A DNA stretch of 64,000 nucleotides, from contig OX485806.1 of the NCBI GenBank assembly GCA_950295325.1, forward strand, positions 52,945,169 to 53,009,168, given 5' to 3'. Source of the DNA: Polytrichum commune (Eukaryota > Streptophyta > Polytrichopsida > Polytrichales > Polytrichaceae). Shown here piece after piece: positions 22,229 through 34,160 of the stretch; the stretch's first letter is position 1, and each line of letters begins with the position of its first letter. A model generated the notes under the pieces. That model was not told the DNA's origin. It was given only the letters and a program-made list of their open reading frames with translations, and did not search any database. The translations under genes and the position numbers were made by a program.

Positions 22229-24051
22229 TCAAGAACTCTTGTAATAAGAGTTCAAAGATCTTTGGTGTTGCCTCCCTAAGTTAGCAACTGTCATCTTATC
22301 TAAATTCCCTACTAGCTTTTGAAAACTAATAATTTCATTAACACCAAAATGTAAAGAGTTGTCTAATAAGAAATTAAACAATAATGATGCATGGCGTTTA
22401 TCATCACTAAGCTTTACTGTAGGTGGAGCAACACCATCCACATCTATTAATGTAGATCATCATTAAGATCAAAGCCTTGTGCATAATTGATTCCCAAAGC
22501 GGCCACCACCTCATCAGTATTCTATTCTAGCTTAGTATATTTTTCCCTTTCTGTTTGAATGTAAGTCTTGATTGCCATATTATCATCATTCAATGACAAC
22601 TTTGAAATCAAAGCACCAAGTTCATCTAATTCTTTTCACATTCTATTCTTCTCCCTTTCATCAACTAGGGCAAATCAACATTCCATGTTGCAGGTAATAT
22701 ATGCTCCATCCTCCAACAATTCTTGACTTTTTGTACATCCAACTCACACCATACTTCATAACTCCACATGATAGCTTGTCTTGTATTGAATTTTGAAAAA
22801 TGCTATTGCATCTTGATCCAAAGGTTGAACTACGTTTGTAACATTGGGAGGAAGGAATACCAAAGTCATGTTGTTCAATTCCAAGGTTGAAAAGCCATAA
22901 GACTTACCAACTTCGGCAGAACTAACAACATGTGAAGATGCATTATCCAAAATCATAAACACATTTCGATTTTGGCCTTTGAATTGATTGTTAAGTTGCA
23001 AAATCCAAGCTTCAAATATGTCCCCCTTCATCCAAGCGGTTTTATTTGAGTGCCACCGAACATGCTCATGAGGTTGCCACCTTCCAAAAGATCGTAGTTG
23101 CTTTGACTTATAAATCACAAGCAATTTCAACTTATTAGTCCCAATTGAATTAACAACAATAACAAGTGTTACACGTTCTTTTTGTAACTTTTGACCCTTT
23201 ACCTTCCCTTGTGCTAATGTTTTATTAGAATATGCTCTAGAGTACAATGAAGTCTCATCCATGTTGTAAACATCTTCTTGCTCATAATGTGACAAAAGAA
23301 TAGGAAGTTGACTTATTGCTTGGGCAACTCCATCAGCATCACCACTTTCACCATGTAGATACACTCTGTACAATAGTGTGAGGATAATTCAATACAATGT
23401 AATCAAGACATGATCAATACCTAGTGTGGTCTTCCACAGATAAAATGAGGACTTGCATGATCAAATAATAAAAAAGAAACAAATTCAATATTTACCTTGC
23501 AATAGTGTTATTTTTCTTGAAGTTTTTGTACTTTTCAACCTTAATTGGATTATTTGCAAGTTTTTCCACAAAACATTCCCGAAGAATTGCAGCATTTTGC
23601 ATGAGCATCTCATCAGTCAATGCCCCATCGTTACTTCTCACTTTTTTACAAAATTAAAAAAAAAAATTACTTGAAATGAATACAATTCTTTTAATTTTTC
23701 AATGCTTATGTAATAAGTTGAAGAACAAAAACAAGTCGTTAGCAAGCACATACAAATTGCAATGAAGTTCTCACTTGATTGAACCGTGCCATCAAGGCAT
23801 TTTCAAGATCTAGGTACTTTGGGTCTCTGATTCTTTGGACATCTTTGGTAGCCTCACTTTGAATACCCATAATATTGTTAGAAGAGTTGAGGATATGAGA
23901 TGCTGTTCCTTTTTATCTCTTCACAAAATTTCTTGTTAAACTCATCAGCAATTGCTTGTTGACCCCAACTAGAATTATCCTTGAAAATGATGAGCATCTC
24001 TCTCTTGTCCTCCATTGTCAAACCAGTCCTCTTTCTCTTATTACTCATCTC
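22229..24051 (-). pseudogene. Pogo/Tigger-like (CENP-B-type) transposase, frameshifted
   Basis: Minus-strand exons: 24051 to about 23760 (MSNKRKRTGL start and a psq-type helix-turn-helix, WGQQAIADEF), about 23650-23496 (CENP-B-type second HTH, EMLMQNAAILRECF, ending at a GTAAAT donor), and 23365 to about 22690 (DDE_1 superfamily core). The catalytic Asp residues are readable in YNMDETSLY, MILDNASSH and the LPPNVTNVVQPLDQ block. A separate in-frame end (22441-22229, QHQRSLNSYY) matches the usual C-terminal tail. Frameshifts near 23910 and between 22690 and 22450 disable it. The family moves DNA by cut-and-paste into TA sites. Confidence 0.85.
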
Positions 24052-24059
24052 CATTTACA

Positions 24060-25089
24060 AATTGTATAACAATCCCCAACGTAGCAGCCACTCAGCAGAT
24101 GATCACGAGTCAAATTAAAACAACTTCCATTAAATGAGGATGTACATGCACAGTGAAGGATTCTAGGGCGCAATTTTCACTCTCATAGAACATCAATAAT
24201 GTAACTTGAAAATTAATACAAGAATGTGCGGATTTTTCCCAAAAAATCTAGAATGAAAAACGAGCATTAATAAAGAGTGTGAAATTGGAGCAAATGCACT
24301 CCAATAGCCAAAGTTTGAATGCATTCACATAGTTCTCCCTGAATTTGCTTAGAAGGTTTCAACCAAGTTCAACATAAATTCCACAATGTATTAGAGATTG
24401 CCATGTGCACCAGACTCAAAGACCATTTTACCAAAGTCTAAAGCAACTGCCATGGAATCTTCACGACAAACACTCAGACTTAGAAGTGCCTCAATCAAAT
24501 TTGACCGGATGTGATAATTGCTAGAAAAATATGATTCCAACACATCAATTTCATGAATTACAAACGATTTACTATGCATGTCAACCCTAACATCAACTTG
24601 CAGATGAAGAACAATTCAAGCTACATCGGTTTGCTACATCAAGCTTCAATAGAACGGTTAGCAAACAAGCATCCTTACAAATTCAAGTTTTGCAACATTG
24701 ATAGTTGAATGGAATAGCACATCGGATCCAAGTTGCATCCAGAACGGGAAACTTAGTAGTGTGAACGGAGAATTTGAATCATGGTGATCAATTTCGATAG
24801 AAGGAGTGCCTATGACTGTGGAATTTTGAGATTATTTTGTTGAAAAGGTACCCCAATCCCGTGGACATGATAACTCAATCTAATTCCAGTAGCAAGTAGA
24901 ATGTGAAGGCTTGGAAGAATGTATTTCTTATGAAAAATCTTGTAGTATAGTTTTTAAATGGTTTAGCATTAAGTTAGGGCTGACGTCAGCAAACAAAATT
25001 AAAAAAATGTAAATAAAATAAAATAATTCATATAGAAGTCCAAATCAAAAAAAAATTGGAGCTTGAATCTCCAAATCCACGTGGCATAA
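24060..25089. other. No recognisable gene
   Basis: AT-rich interval upstream of the pogo-like gene. One 62-codon minus frame (24579-24391) is the only sizeable one and shows no domain I can name with confidence. Confidence 0.4.
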
Positions 25090-26500
25090 TCATTGGCTGG
25101 GACTATCATCTCTATTACTATCCTCGCCCTGCTCGGCCTCTACATCTTGGAAATCCAATACAAATTTGTTGAAAGGGTGAGTGCAAGTAGGAGGTGGGGA
25201 TGGTGCCTCCGTGGAAAAATGGGCAAGCTCAACAACATACGAAGAGAGCTCGAACATCGTTGAAGGGGTTGCAAACATGTCCGTAGTGAGGACGCGGATT
25301 GGGCTCTCCTTTGGGCCTCTGAACATACATGATGAAATTAAAGACATAAGTACATGCAAAAAACTTTGATTAGAGAAGACATAATTGTAAGAAAACAAGT
25401 TAGAAGCCAACAATGAACTTACATATATAACAAATTGAAATTGCGCTTTGCCATCTTTCAGGGAGGAGGAGAAAAAACGGACCCTCATTGTGGGGCAACA
25501 TGCCGAGAAGTGTGCTCCTGCTCAGGCTCACGCATGGGGAGGAGGAAAAACTTGAAGATGTCCATGTCGGACTCAAGCGCCACAATATGGCGTTGAATGG
25601 AGCAACACGCAATGACAAAACCTCCTAGAATATGGAAATGCAATGAAGTGAGATTACTAAAATCAATGGAAAATGCAATAAGTATAAGAAAAAATGAAAC
25701 ATTGGAAAACAAAGAAATTAAATACAAAGAGATGAAGAACAAACCAACGCCACATTATCAATCCATGATAATGTTGTCCTTGTCCTTGAGGGTGGAGAAA
25801 ATGATGGAGAAGAACTTTTGGCATCTTTCACGAGCACCTCTCCAAGGCACACCATCTTCCCTCATCCATTGGTTTTTTTCCTTGGTGAAGCTGTTGAGCC
25901 AACCAACTCTTTTGAAATTGTAACCCATGTCCTGGAAGTCTAAGGTACAAACATTCAGAATGGATTCATTACACACGAGGACCTTGATGAAGAACTTGCG
26001 GGTGTACACAAAATGTGCACGGGAGAGTTTCGAATACATGCATGCAAGAGGCAAAGCATGAATAAAAATGGAGGAGGATTAAAAAGATTTACGAACTCAG
26101 AAGGATGAGTGGGCGACTACAGGTCAAGGTCATTCATGCCAAACCAATCTTTGGCAATGTAGAAGTCCTGAGTATGTGCCCAGTTGTGAATTGAACTGAA
26201 GATATTAGGATCAGCAACGTGCGCAAAGACAATGACACCATCGTCATGGAGGTTGGCGTTTGCGAAAGCAAACATAATCTCAAAATATGCGGAAGATCGT
26301 TTGTTCCACGTAGGAACATTCGAGCATGAGGTTGAGATCTTCGGCACACGAAGGTTTTTAGGCACGTCTGCAAAAGGTCAGATCGATGTCTGTGTGAACC
26401 TTTGGCTTGGCATTCAATCGAGTACGACCTGCTCCAACTTGCACAACAAAAATCCAGAGTAAAGCAAATCAGGTCATGAATATTGATTCTCATAGAATGA
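25090..26500 (-). pseudogene. Downstream half of an unfamiliar split gene, methyltransferase-like
   Basis: Exon-like minus-strand blocks read, in order: about 26455-26117 (a segment with KISTSCSNVPTWNKRSSAYF, then FEIMFAFANANLHDDGVIVF and a WFGMNDLDL end), 26054-25758 (RKFFIKVLVCNESIL; WRGARERCQKFF; KDKDNIIMD) and 25670-25490 (GGFVIACCSIQRHIVALESD). A strand-turn-strand with a DDGVIVF core followed by a second hydrophobic strand and WF resembles the end of a Rossmann-type DNA N6-adenine methyltransferase, and VPTW stands where such enzymes have DPPY or DPPW. That is pattern recognition only. A one-base frameshift lies near 26365. The block ends in an acidic tail (EQGEDSNRDDS). It is probably the continuation of 34160-32313, separated by the gypsy insertion. 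Confidence 0.4.
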
Positions 26501-27046
26501 AAGGAGAAAACAAAAGAATGCTATACAAACCTTGGTTAGGAATTATTATATGCGGCAGTAGGTTGGAGGGGAAAACTTGGTCTTTATGAGATCCTCAATA
26601 AGCTCCCCTTATGAACCCAAAATGAGTGCTCATATTTGTTTTATGTTTAGGATCTACTTAGAATTGCATTTGGAGTGTTATTGAAACAATTAAAAGTATA
26701 AAAAGAGTGAGGCTCGGTGTGGATTTATGTTTAGGCCTTAAGCCTATTTGTGTGGTTAATTAAGAGCTTAGTGACATTAGGGAGTGTTTTGATTAGAGGA
26801 GTAGTGCTTGATGAGGCAAGGGGGAAGTGCCTTTGATTTAAATGTTTGAATTAGAACATGTTCTTGTTGGTTTAGGGGTTGAGGGTTTAGTGGATAGGAT
26901 AAGGTCCTACTAAGTAGGAGAAGGCTAAGGGGGTTGTGGTTTGGGTGCCATCCCTCCTTCCTTCCTCCTCTCTCTCATTTTTTTTTCTCTCTTGGTGTGT
27001 GTAGGTGGGTGTGTGTGTGTGTGTGTGGTGTAGGGTGGTAGAGAAT

Positions 27047-27139
27047 TTAGTTGATTAGAGGGAGCTTAGGAATTTAGTTGATTAGAGGGAGATTAGAAAT
27101 TTAGTTCATTAAAAGGGAGCTTAGAAAATTAGTTATTAA
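27047..27139 (+). repeat. About three units of 31-33 bp (TTAGTTGATTAGAGGGAG)
   Basis: Units TTAGTTGATTAGAGGGAGCT and close variants repeat directly before the 53-bp array, in the LTR-like part of the gypsy element. Confidence 0.7.
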
Positions 27140-27594
27140 GCTGGGCTAAGGCCAGAATGTATAGGTAGGCAGCTGCAACAGAAGGTTTAAGCGCTGGGCT
27201 AAGGCCAGAATGTGGAGGTAGGCAGCTAGAACAGAAGGTTTAAGAGCTGGGCTAAGCCAGAATGTGGAGGTAGGCAGCTGCGACAGAAGGTTTAAGAGCT
27301 GGGCTAGGCCAGAATGTGGAGGTAGGCAGCTGCGACAGAAGGTTTAAGCACTGGGCTAGGCCAGAATGTGGAGGTAGGCAGCTGCGACAGAAGGTTTAAG
27401 CGATGGGCTAAGGCCAGAATGTGGAGGTAGGCAGCTGCGACAGAAGGTTTAAGCGATGGGCTAAGGCCAGAATGTGGAGGTAGGCAGCTGCGACAGAAGG
27501 TTTAAGCGCTGGGCTAAGGCCAGAATGTGGAGGTAGGCAGCTGCGACAGAAGGTTTAAGCGCTGGGCTAAGGCCAGAATGTGGAGGCAGTAGCT
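27140..27594 (+). repeat. 53-bp minisatellite, eight full copies and one partial
   Basis: Each unit starts GCTGGGCTAAGGCCAGAATG and ends ACAGAAGGTTTAAGC, with one- or two-base indels in the AAGG run and point changes. The last copy is cut inside the GGAGGCAG portion. It belongs to the LTR or leader of the gypsy element, upstream of the primer site. Confidence 0.9.
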
Positions 27595-27928
27595 AGACGG
27601 TAACGGGTTTAGGGGGAGCTTAGAATGATAGCTAATTATATCTAGTGCCATAAGTTGAAGATGGGTGGGCTAGATAATTAGTGATTGATGTAAGTGGTTT
27701 GGCAATTATGTGGGGAGTTGTTAGAGGGAATTAAGAGAGCACTAATAGGAAAAACGTTTATCAACGCTTGTACTCATGACATGGAATAAATTGGTGTGAT
27801 CGAAGTTATGTGTGATGCAATGGGGTGAATGACGAAGGAACGAATAAACTAGGAAGAATGTGAATGTGATCACCATGCCCTTACCCGGACTAGAATGCTT
27901 AAGGGTGGGAGGTTTGGCCTCACATAAA

Positions 27929-27945
27929 TGGTGCGTCTGCCGGGA
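27929..27945 (+). other. Probable primer-binding site of the gypsy element
   Basis: TGGTGCGTCTGCCGGGA follows a CTCACA segment that could end the 5' LTR. It resembles the TGGCGCCGTTGCCGGGGA primer site common in plant Ty3 elements of the Tat/Athila side. The first coding frame begins about 1 kb downstream. Confidence 0.5.
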
Positions 27946-28955
27946 GTGAAGCGGGATTAGGAAGACTTGGAGGCGATTGGGGAAGACTTGGAGGTGACAT
28001 CGTGGGATATAGGGATAAGCACTTAATTCATGGTAAGTGTCTTACTTATACTTTGTGATTTTGGTGATTTTCTAGTCTAGTTCACTTTCTTTATTTTCTT
28101 GGAATGAATTGCATATTTCCTTTATGCATCTTTGTTTTGAAGAGGGAGCGCGGCGAAGGTGCGTCCTCAACATTTTGGGGGAGTTACTAAAAATAAATAA
28201 AAACTTATGATCGATTAGTTCACTAAGAAATTAGAGGGGTAATTAACCTTAGGACATTAGACTTTGACACTCACCTCGGGGTGAGTCTCCAAGTCTTGGG
28301 GATTTGACATTCGATGCTTAAACTAGATTGTTAGTTTAGAAATTTTGTTTTTATTATCGCTTGAGTCACGGTCGAGGGGAGTGCTAAGTTGTAGGGGGAC
28401 GCGATTGCTCAAGGTACGAAATTTCTTCAAAGTGAATTGGTAACTAATTAATGAATGAATTTTGTACTTGTCGTTGTCGTTATCCGTTGTAGAGGGTAAT
28501 TCCTTAGTCATAGCATAATATTGGAGACAAGAGGTTGATGCCTCGGTCTTTGATACGGTGCATGACGACGGTCAGCCCCTCACTCTCGGTATTGTGGTGA
28601 GTATCAATGGAAGGGAAGGTTTTAGAGGTGATGCTCTAACCCAACCGGAAATTAATATGAGCATGCCTATCCCCTGTTTGGGATTATTCATCTAAGTGGG
28701 CTTGCAGGTTTTTTTCTTCACCTCTTCAATTTTTTAATTCACACCAAAAAAATGATAATATTAATGAGTGAAGGTAGTGAGGAGTATGATTGGTCAAGTG
28801 AGGGTTGATCGATTCTTTGGGGAATGTAAGGTAAGACTCGATCCCAAAAACCAAGCTTGATATTAGGATTATAAAGATCTAGACGTAGAAGAAGATCATC
28901 TAGGATTAGTTTAGATGATGTTGTAGAAGAAATTGATGTTAGATTATAAAGTTGT

Positions 28956-30550
28956 TTGAATGTTGAACCTAGTTTTAGTCCATTGCTAGAGACATTAGAA
29001 GGGGAGATTAGAGTGGAGAAAGAGGTAACTCCCTCTAATTTGATTGGTGAGATATCATCGGATACTTATACATCTAGACAAGAGAATCCGATACACATTG
29101 ATAGTGACATAGAAGAATATCCACCGGTTGAGATGGCACGGCGAGGGGATGACGATGATCCCATATTGGATGAGGACCCCATTGATCCATTGGTTAGACC
29201 GAAAGGTTTACCAATTGTGGTTCCACAAAACTTACATGCGGTAGATATGCCCTCCCACCTCCCTAAGTTTTATGAAACCAAAGATGAGGATCCTTCTAGG
29301 CACATGGAAAGGTACATAAAGAGGTTGGCTAGTTCTTTGGTGACCAATCCGGGATATTGGTTGGTATGGTTTCCCACTACCTTAGAGGGTGAGGCTTATG
29401 AGTAATATAGAGATCATGCCGAGGGATATTTTAGAGCATAGGAGCAATTGCAAAGGGAGTTTTTGAATGAGTTTCGACCAGAGGTTGGTCAAAGCACGGC
29501 TTTGAGGCCATTGGCTTCGTTCAAGCAAGGTAGGGAAGAGGAGATTTCGGCCTACATTAGGAGGTTTGATTTAGTGTGTACACGGTTTGTGGGAACCATG
29601 CTAAGTGATGACACACTAAGGCAATTCTTCATTCAAGGATTCTTTAAGTCGGGAACAATTAGGGGAATTCTTGAGAGGCATCCTCACACATTGGCGGACG
29701 CCAAGCGGGCGGCGAGAGAGGTAGAGACCTTGGATAAAGATCATGAGAGGTTGTGGAGAAGGGAAGATGAATTGATACCACAATTTATTCCCATTTGACC
29801 TAGGTTGATGGCGGGAGAGCCGGTCAATTATGAGAGTCAAGTCCCTTATGCTATTGTTGACACCGGTCCACGTCCTTTAGCGGTTAGAGAACCGGCACCA
29901 CTTCTAGCATTACCGGCCCCTAGAGCGGATCCTCACATTGACGAAGTGGAGAGAAGGTTGGGTGCTAGCCAATTGGGATTTCAAGAGGCCATGATCAAGC
30001 AAATGCAAAGTCTTACGGATCAAATGTCTTTGATGATCAAGAGCCAACAACAGTGTCCCCCTCCTCCAATTGAGTCGGGTAGGCATTCATCGGGATTGTA
30101 GTGTGTTCAATGCGGCCAACCGGGCCATACTCGTCAGTTTTATAGGAGTGGAAAAAACCGTGATCAAAGAGGAAACGGTGGTCTACCTCCACAAAACCAA
30201 CGAGGTCAAGGACAACCTCAATATGGACAAAGCAACAATAGGGGACCTCCTCCTAGAGGTCAAGGTGGTCAAAACGTGAAGAAGCGGGAATTCCATCCAT
30301 TTTGTGGGAGGTGGCATGCATAAGGTCAATGTTGGTCCGAGGGACAAAGTCATGGTTGTAGTAATTGTGGAGGAAACCATCCTTCGGACGAATGTCGTCA
30401 ACCGGATAAGATTATTAGTACGACTTACCCGGTGGCCAATCCACAACAACAAGCGAGGGACAACATGAGGGGAGCTAAACCTTAAGGTGGAGCACCGAAT
30501 GAGCTTAGGCCACCGAATTTGTATTACGACCATGGTAATGCGAGACAAAT
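28956..30550 (+). pseudogene. Gypsy gag with zinc knuckles, several stops
   Basis: The main frame shows a retrotransposon gag domain (HLPKFYETKDEDPSRHMERY; FRPEVGQSTALR; FIQGFFKSGTIRGILE) and then CCHC-type knuckles (CVQCGQPGHTRQFY with the last Cys replaced by Tyr; CSNCGGNHPSDEC). Stops interrupt the same frame at 29403, 29439, 29796, 30099, 30321 and 30483. Each stands where family proteins would have Trp, Gln or Arg, and each can be made by C-to-T or G-to-A change. Gag forms the particle core of the retrotransposon; this copy could not. Confidence 0.8.
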
Positions 30551-30914
30551 TTCTCATCCACCGGCAAACGGCGAATGGTTACATTCCGGTTCAAGGTAGG
30601 CAAGGATGTATACAAAACTTCGACAATAGGCGTCAACCTCTTCCTACGGATCCGGGTCCGTCTAATTTTCAAGATGTGACGTTTATGGATGGTGTAGTTG
30701 AGTCACATCATGATGACACTTTCCCTCTCCACATGGATAGTGGAGAGGGACAAGGTCAATGGCCTCCACACACCAATGCCATCACCTATGAGTTGAAGAG
30801 TCTAGGGGATGAGATTACTCATGAGGCACCGGCATTGACGGTTACTACTAGAGCTAGGAGAGGGAAGAAGGTCAAGAGGAGTATTATTCAGATGAGGCTC
30901 CTAACCTTTCCGAA

Positions 30915-32280
30915 TTGGATAGAGTAGCTAAAGTTGCTAGAATGGCCACTAGGGAGTTAGAGGAGGAGAATGTGATTCTTCATGATAGAGAGAGGCCTAA
31001 TGTGATTCATAATTTGTACGGCAGTGAGATGGAAGAATGGGAAGGACCAGGAATTTCTTTGGATGAATTTGATGGTGTTGGCAAGACCAAAGTGGAGAAG
31101 TCGAGTGGCTACGATTTATGGGCTGATCTTAGCTCACTCAAGGCCGATATTACTTTTGGACAATTGTTGGAAATTTCACCGGTGGCGAGGAAGACTCTCA
31201 AGGAAGGAATGCCGGTGACTAGGAGGACTAGGAAGGTTAAGCCTAGGATGTCGGCTATTGTTCAAACGAAAGGAGCGAGACGGGATATCAAGCCAATTGA
31301 GATTGAGGTTTTGGTGGTAGACAAGGTGGTTTCTAATGTGTTAGTTGATGGAGGTAGTGGTTTGAACATCTTACCGGAGCATACCATGAAGAGGTTGGGT
31401 CTTAGTCTTACGGGTCCGTCACCTTTCATCATCAACATGGCGAATCAAAGTCCGGCCGTGCCTTTGGGAATAATTAAGGATTGTAGGATTAACACCGGAG
31501 GGGATGAGTATGTTGTCACCTTTCATGTCATCAAAATCCATTGTAACAAGGATACATTTCCCATCTTGTTAGGTAGGCATGGGTTGAGAATGGCGGATGG
31601 CATAGTGAATTGGAGAGGAGCCAAACCATCCATTACTTATGGTCCGGAGTACAATAGGGTCAAAGTTCCAATAGGGTTGTTAGATGGTTGGATTAGACAA
31701 GAGATTGTTTTATCTTCCGACGATGAACGTGACGCCAAGGAGGATGGCAAGAATGGGGAGTCATTGGTAGGAGTAGTTCATTCGGGTAGTCTAGGTCCTA
31801 GTTTCTACAATTACGGGGATGATGGGGAGTATGCCCAATGGGTGAGGGATTATCCGGAGTCGAAATTCGACATCATGATCACGTCCCACCATCCATGCTT
31901 GAGCGATGACATTCTTGAATTACGGAGTGAGGAATATTCTTTGTTAGAACCATGTGAGGTGCTCATCGAGGAAGAGTGGATTTTAGGGGGATTGACACCT
32001 TGGGTAGATAGTATGGAAGAGTGTGACGTAAGTTTTGTACATGTGGATGGGACTCAAAATGATGATGCTATTATGGAAATCGAGAAGTTGGAGGAGCCTT
32101 TACACTTCAAGACAACGTCAACAAGAATTCTGGTTGGACAAGATGTCAAGGATTATCCTCATGTACCGGCGGATTGGTATGGAACCGAAAATGAGCAAGT
32201 TTGTGTACCCGAAGGAGATTGGGGTTATCGTCGATCCAATCTACAAGGAAAGTCGGCAAGGATAAAGAACGAAGAGCATT
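30915..32280 (+). pseudogene. Gypsy aspartic protease region, 3' truncated
   Basis: This frame is open for about 480 codons. It includes a retropepsin-like domain with the active-site loop LVDGGSGLNILP (about 31344) in place of the more usual DTGA/DSGA, a second hydrophobic strand (FPILLGRHGLRMADGIVNW) and the conserved ending GAKPSITYGPEY. The acidic segment after it normally leads into reverse transcriptase, but here it runs out near 32280; residues after that point come from other sequence. The protease would cleave the Gag-Pol polyprotein. Confidence 0.75.
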
Positions 32281-32312
32281 CTTCAAAACAAGCTCACGAT
32301 GAATATATCTGC

Positions 32313-34160
32313 AAAATGAAGAACATCAGAAGAATGAAATGCGATGATACAAAAGAAACAAAATAAAGAGAATATAGACTACATGACAAGAAAAATGATT
32401 ACAGGTAAGCAACGCGCTTGATAGCTCTGGAGCCTTCCTCAAACTCCATAAAATTGAGTCCTTAGTGAACTTAAGAAGTCTTTTTGTTGTCAAAATACAC
32501 CTGGAAAACTTTGTCCCACAAAATGAACCTCCAATGCTCGACATAATTGGTGGGTTGCAAAATATCCTCCGCAAAAACCCAGTCGATGTTGATGGGACAC
32601 TCATTTTCAAATGATGCGATCTCAGCTTCAACCCCCTTTTCCAACTATGATAATAGAAAACGATGGTTAGAATTGACAAAGATTAAAATGGAACAAATAG
32701 AGGAAAAAAACTAGTAGATGCACTTGTGCCCAGAAAAAAACTTTGTTTAGCCAATTTTTGAAGACTTTCTTTTTAAGAAGAAGAGCAAAGGAAAACTTGT
32801 TTTTTTTTTTTACCTCGGCGCGGGAGTTCCACCATAAAAACCACTTGGCCTTGAAACAAACATCCATATGTGTGGTGGACACCTTTTAGAGTTTCTCGAA
32901 TGTCATATCTGTGACAAGGAAGGTGGAAAAGTGATGGTCAATTTGCAACATAGAAGATTGTTGTGCTAAATAAAAAACATCAAGTACGAAAAAAATTATA
33001 GAAAAAATAAAAAACCAAATAAAAATACAAAGGCAGGAGAGGCACCTCGTGGAAGAAATCATTGCCGTTGTCCTTGTAGGCAACGGAAATGAACTTCTCA
33101 AAGTTCCGAGATCAAATGCTTTTGATCAACCTATCCTGATATTTTGTCACATCGTCCCAAATTTCAGGAGAAATATGAGAGCCTTGGGAGTGGCCTCCCA
33201 GTACACCCTTGCTGTGGTATCCACTGAGTTGGATAACTCTCTCTTTAACAAACAGAGAAAAATATGAGGAAAATGCATCAAATGGCAAGAAAATAATTCA
33301 AAGAAAATGAAAATGAAAATTACCTTATACAAGAATTTGAAAAAGATGTCTAATGTCAGGGGATACCAAGTAGAATTCTTCTCCAACTTGGACTTGCACA
33401 TCTTATAGTCGACGACGGAAATGAGGTATTTGAACTCCTTTAGCTTCATCTTTCCAAATGTCCAAAAGTAAAGCAACTTGGCGGAAGGTTGTTCTTAACG
33501 TGGTCATATTTCAAAGACCTAAACAAAGACAATATAAAAGAGAAAAAAAACAAAAAAAAAAGTCAAAAATCTTCAGTTGATGTCATTCATGGCATTAAGG
33601 AAGACGGCGGTGCAATTTTTCAGGTCCACGACAATACAATGAACAGAGATGTGTCAATCTTTGTCCAACGAATGATGCTTGTTGATGTGCCTCTACCAAG
33701 CTGTCAACCAATAGTTCCCCTCCTACACATAAAATATATTGTCTGAAAAGTGAACAAGGTCGAAGTCTTTTTGGAGGATGGTAGCAAACTTGTCATTGGT
33801 CTCCTACCATAATGAACTCCAAGAGGCCTTGATGTTGTTGAAGACATGAAGGACCTCATCGAGGTTATTGTATGGAGAAATGTACATAACTCGATCACCG
33901 TCACGATAATCCATCACAAACCCATTTTCCAATCGAGAGACATCAACGTCGTTGATGGGCCGAACAAGAGGAAAACATCGCAATCGGCACAATGGAATTG
34001 AGAAACGTGATTTCCTAAGAGATTTGATTTGAATCCAGTGAATCACGGTGTTGGAGTCTTCTATCTGTGATCTTCGTATCAAGAACTCAGTCTCATTCGG
34101 ATTCGACTCAGGTAAAGGTCGTAGGGAGTCTTGTAAAACTGGTACGTCATTCTACAAGGC
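32313..34160 (-). pseudogene. Upstream half of the unfamiliar split gene, ParB-like
   Basis: Minus-strand blocks run from about 34160 to 33575 (DVDVSRLENGFVMDYRDGDR; NIFYV*EGNYWLTAW; HISVHCIVVD), then about 33476-33320 (KNSTWYPLTLDIFFKFLYK), 33240-33050, 32880-32810 and 32650-32400 (CPINIDWVFAEDILQPTNY), with a possible further exon from 32313. The phrase with EGNYW..AW followed by a short beta-rich HCIVVD recalls ParB/Srx-like nuclease domains (GNHR..A motif). Four stops in one frame (33804, 33723, 33693, 33654) stand where Trp would fit. In bacteria ParB-like domains are found fused to adenine methyltransferases, which fits the downstream half. Function in plants unknown; assignment is weak. 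Confidence 0.4.

Larger units (their letters stand above)
26600..32280 (+). mobile_element. Truncated Ty3/gypsy retrotransposon (LTR or leader, gag, protease)
   Basis: Order on the plus strand: an LTR-like region with TATAAAAAG near 26695 and two minisatellites, a primer-binding-like site at 27929-27945, a gag region (28956 to about 30550) and an aspartic protease (30915 to about 32280). Reverse transcriptase, RNase H, integrase and 3' LTR are missing: coding stops and the sequence returns to the interrupted minus-strand gene near 32280. The 5' edge is placed only roughly. The loss probably came from deletion after insertion. Confidence 0.65.

Noticed and set aside
24391-24579. Possible pentatricopeptide-like fragment
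   Set aside because: Only about 60 residues, no repeated 35-residue unit and no key positions that would support it.
27140-27594. CRISPR-like array
   Set aside because: The units are directly adjacent 53-bp repeats without unique spacers, inside a plant retrotransposon; it is a minisatellite.
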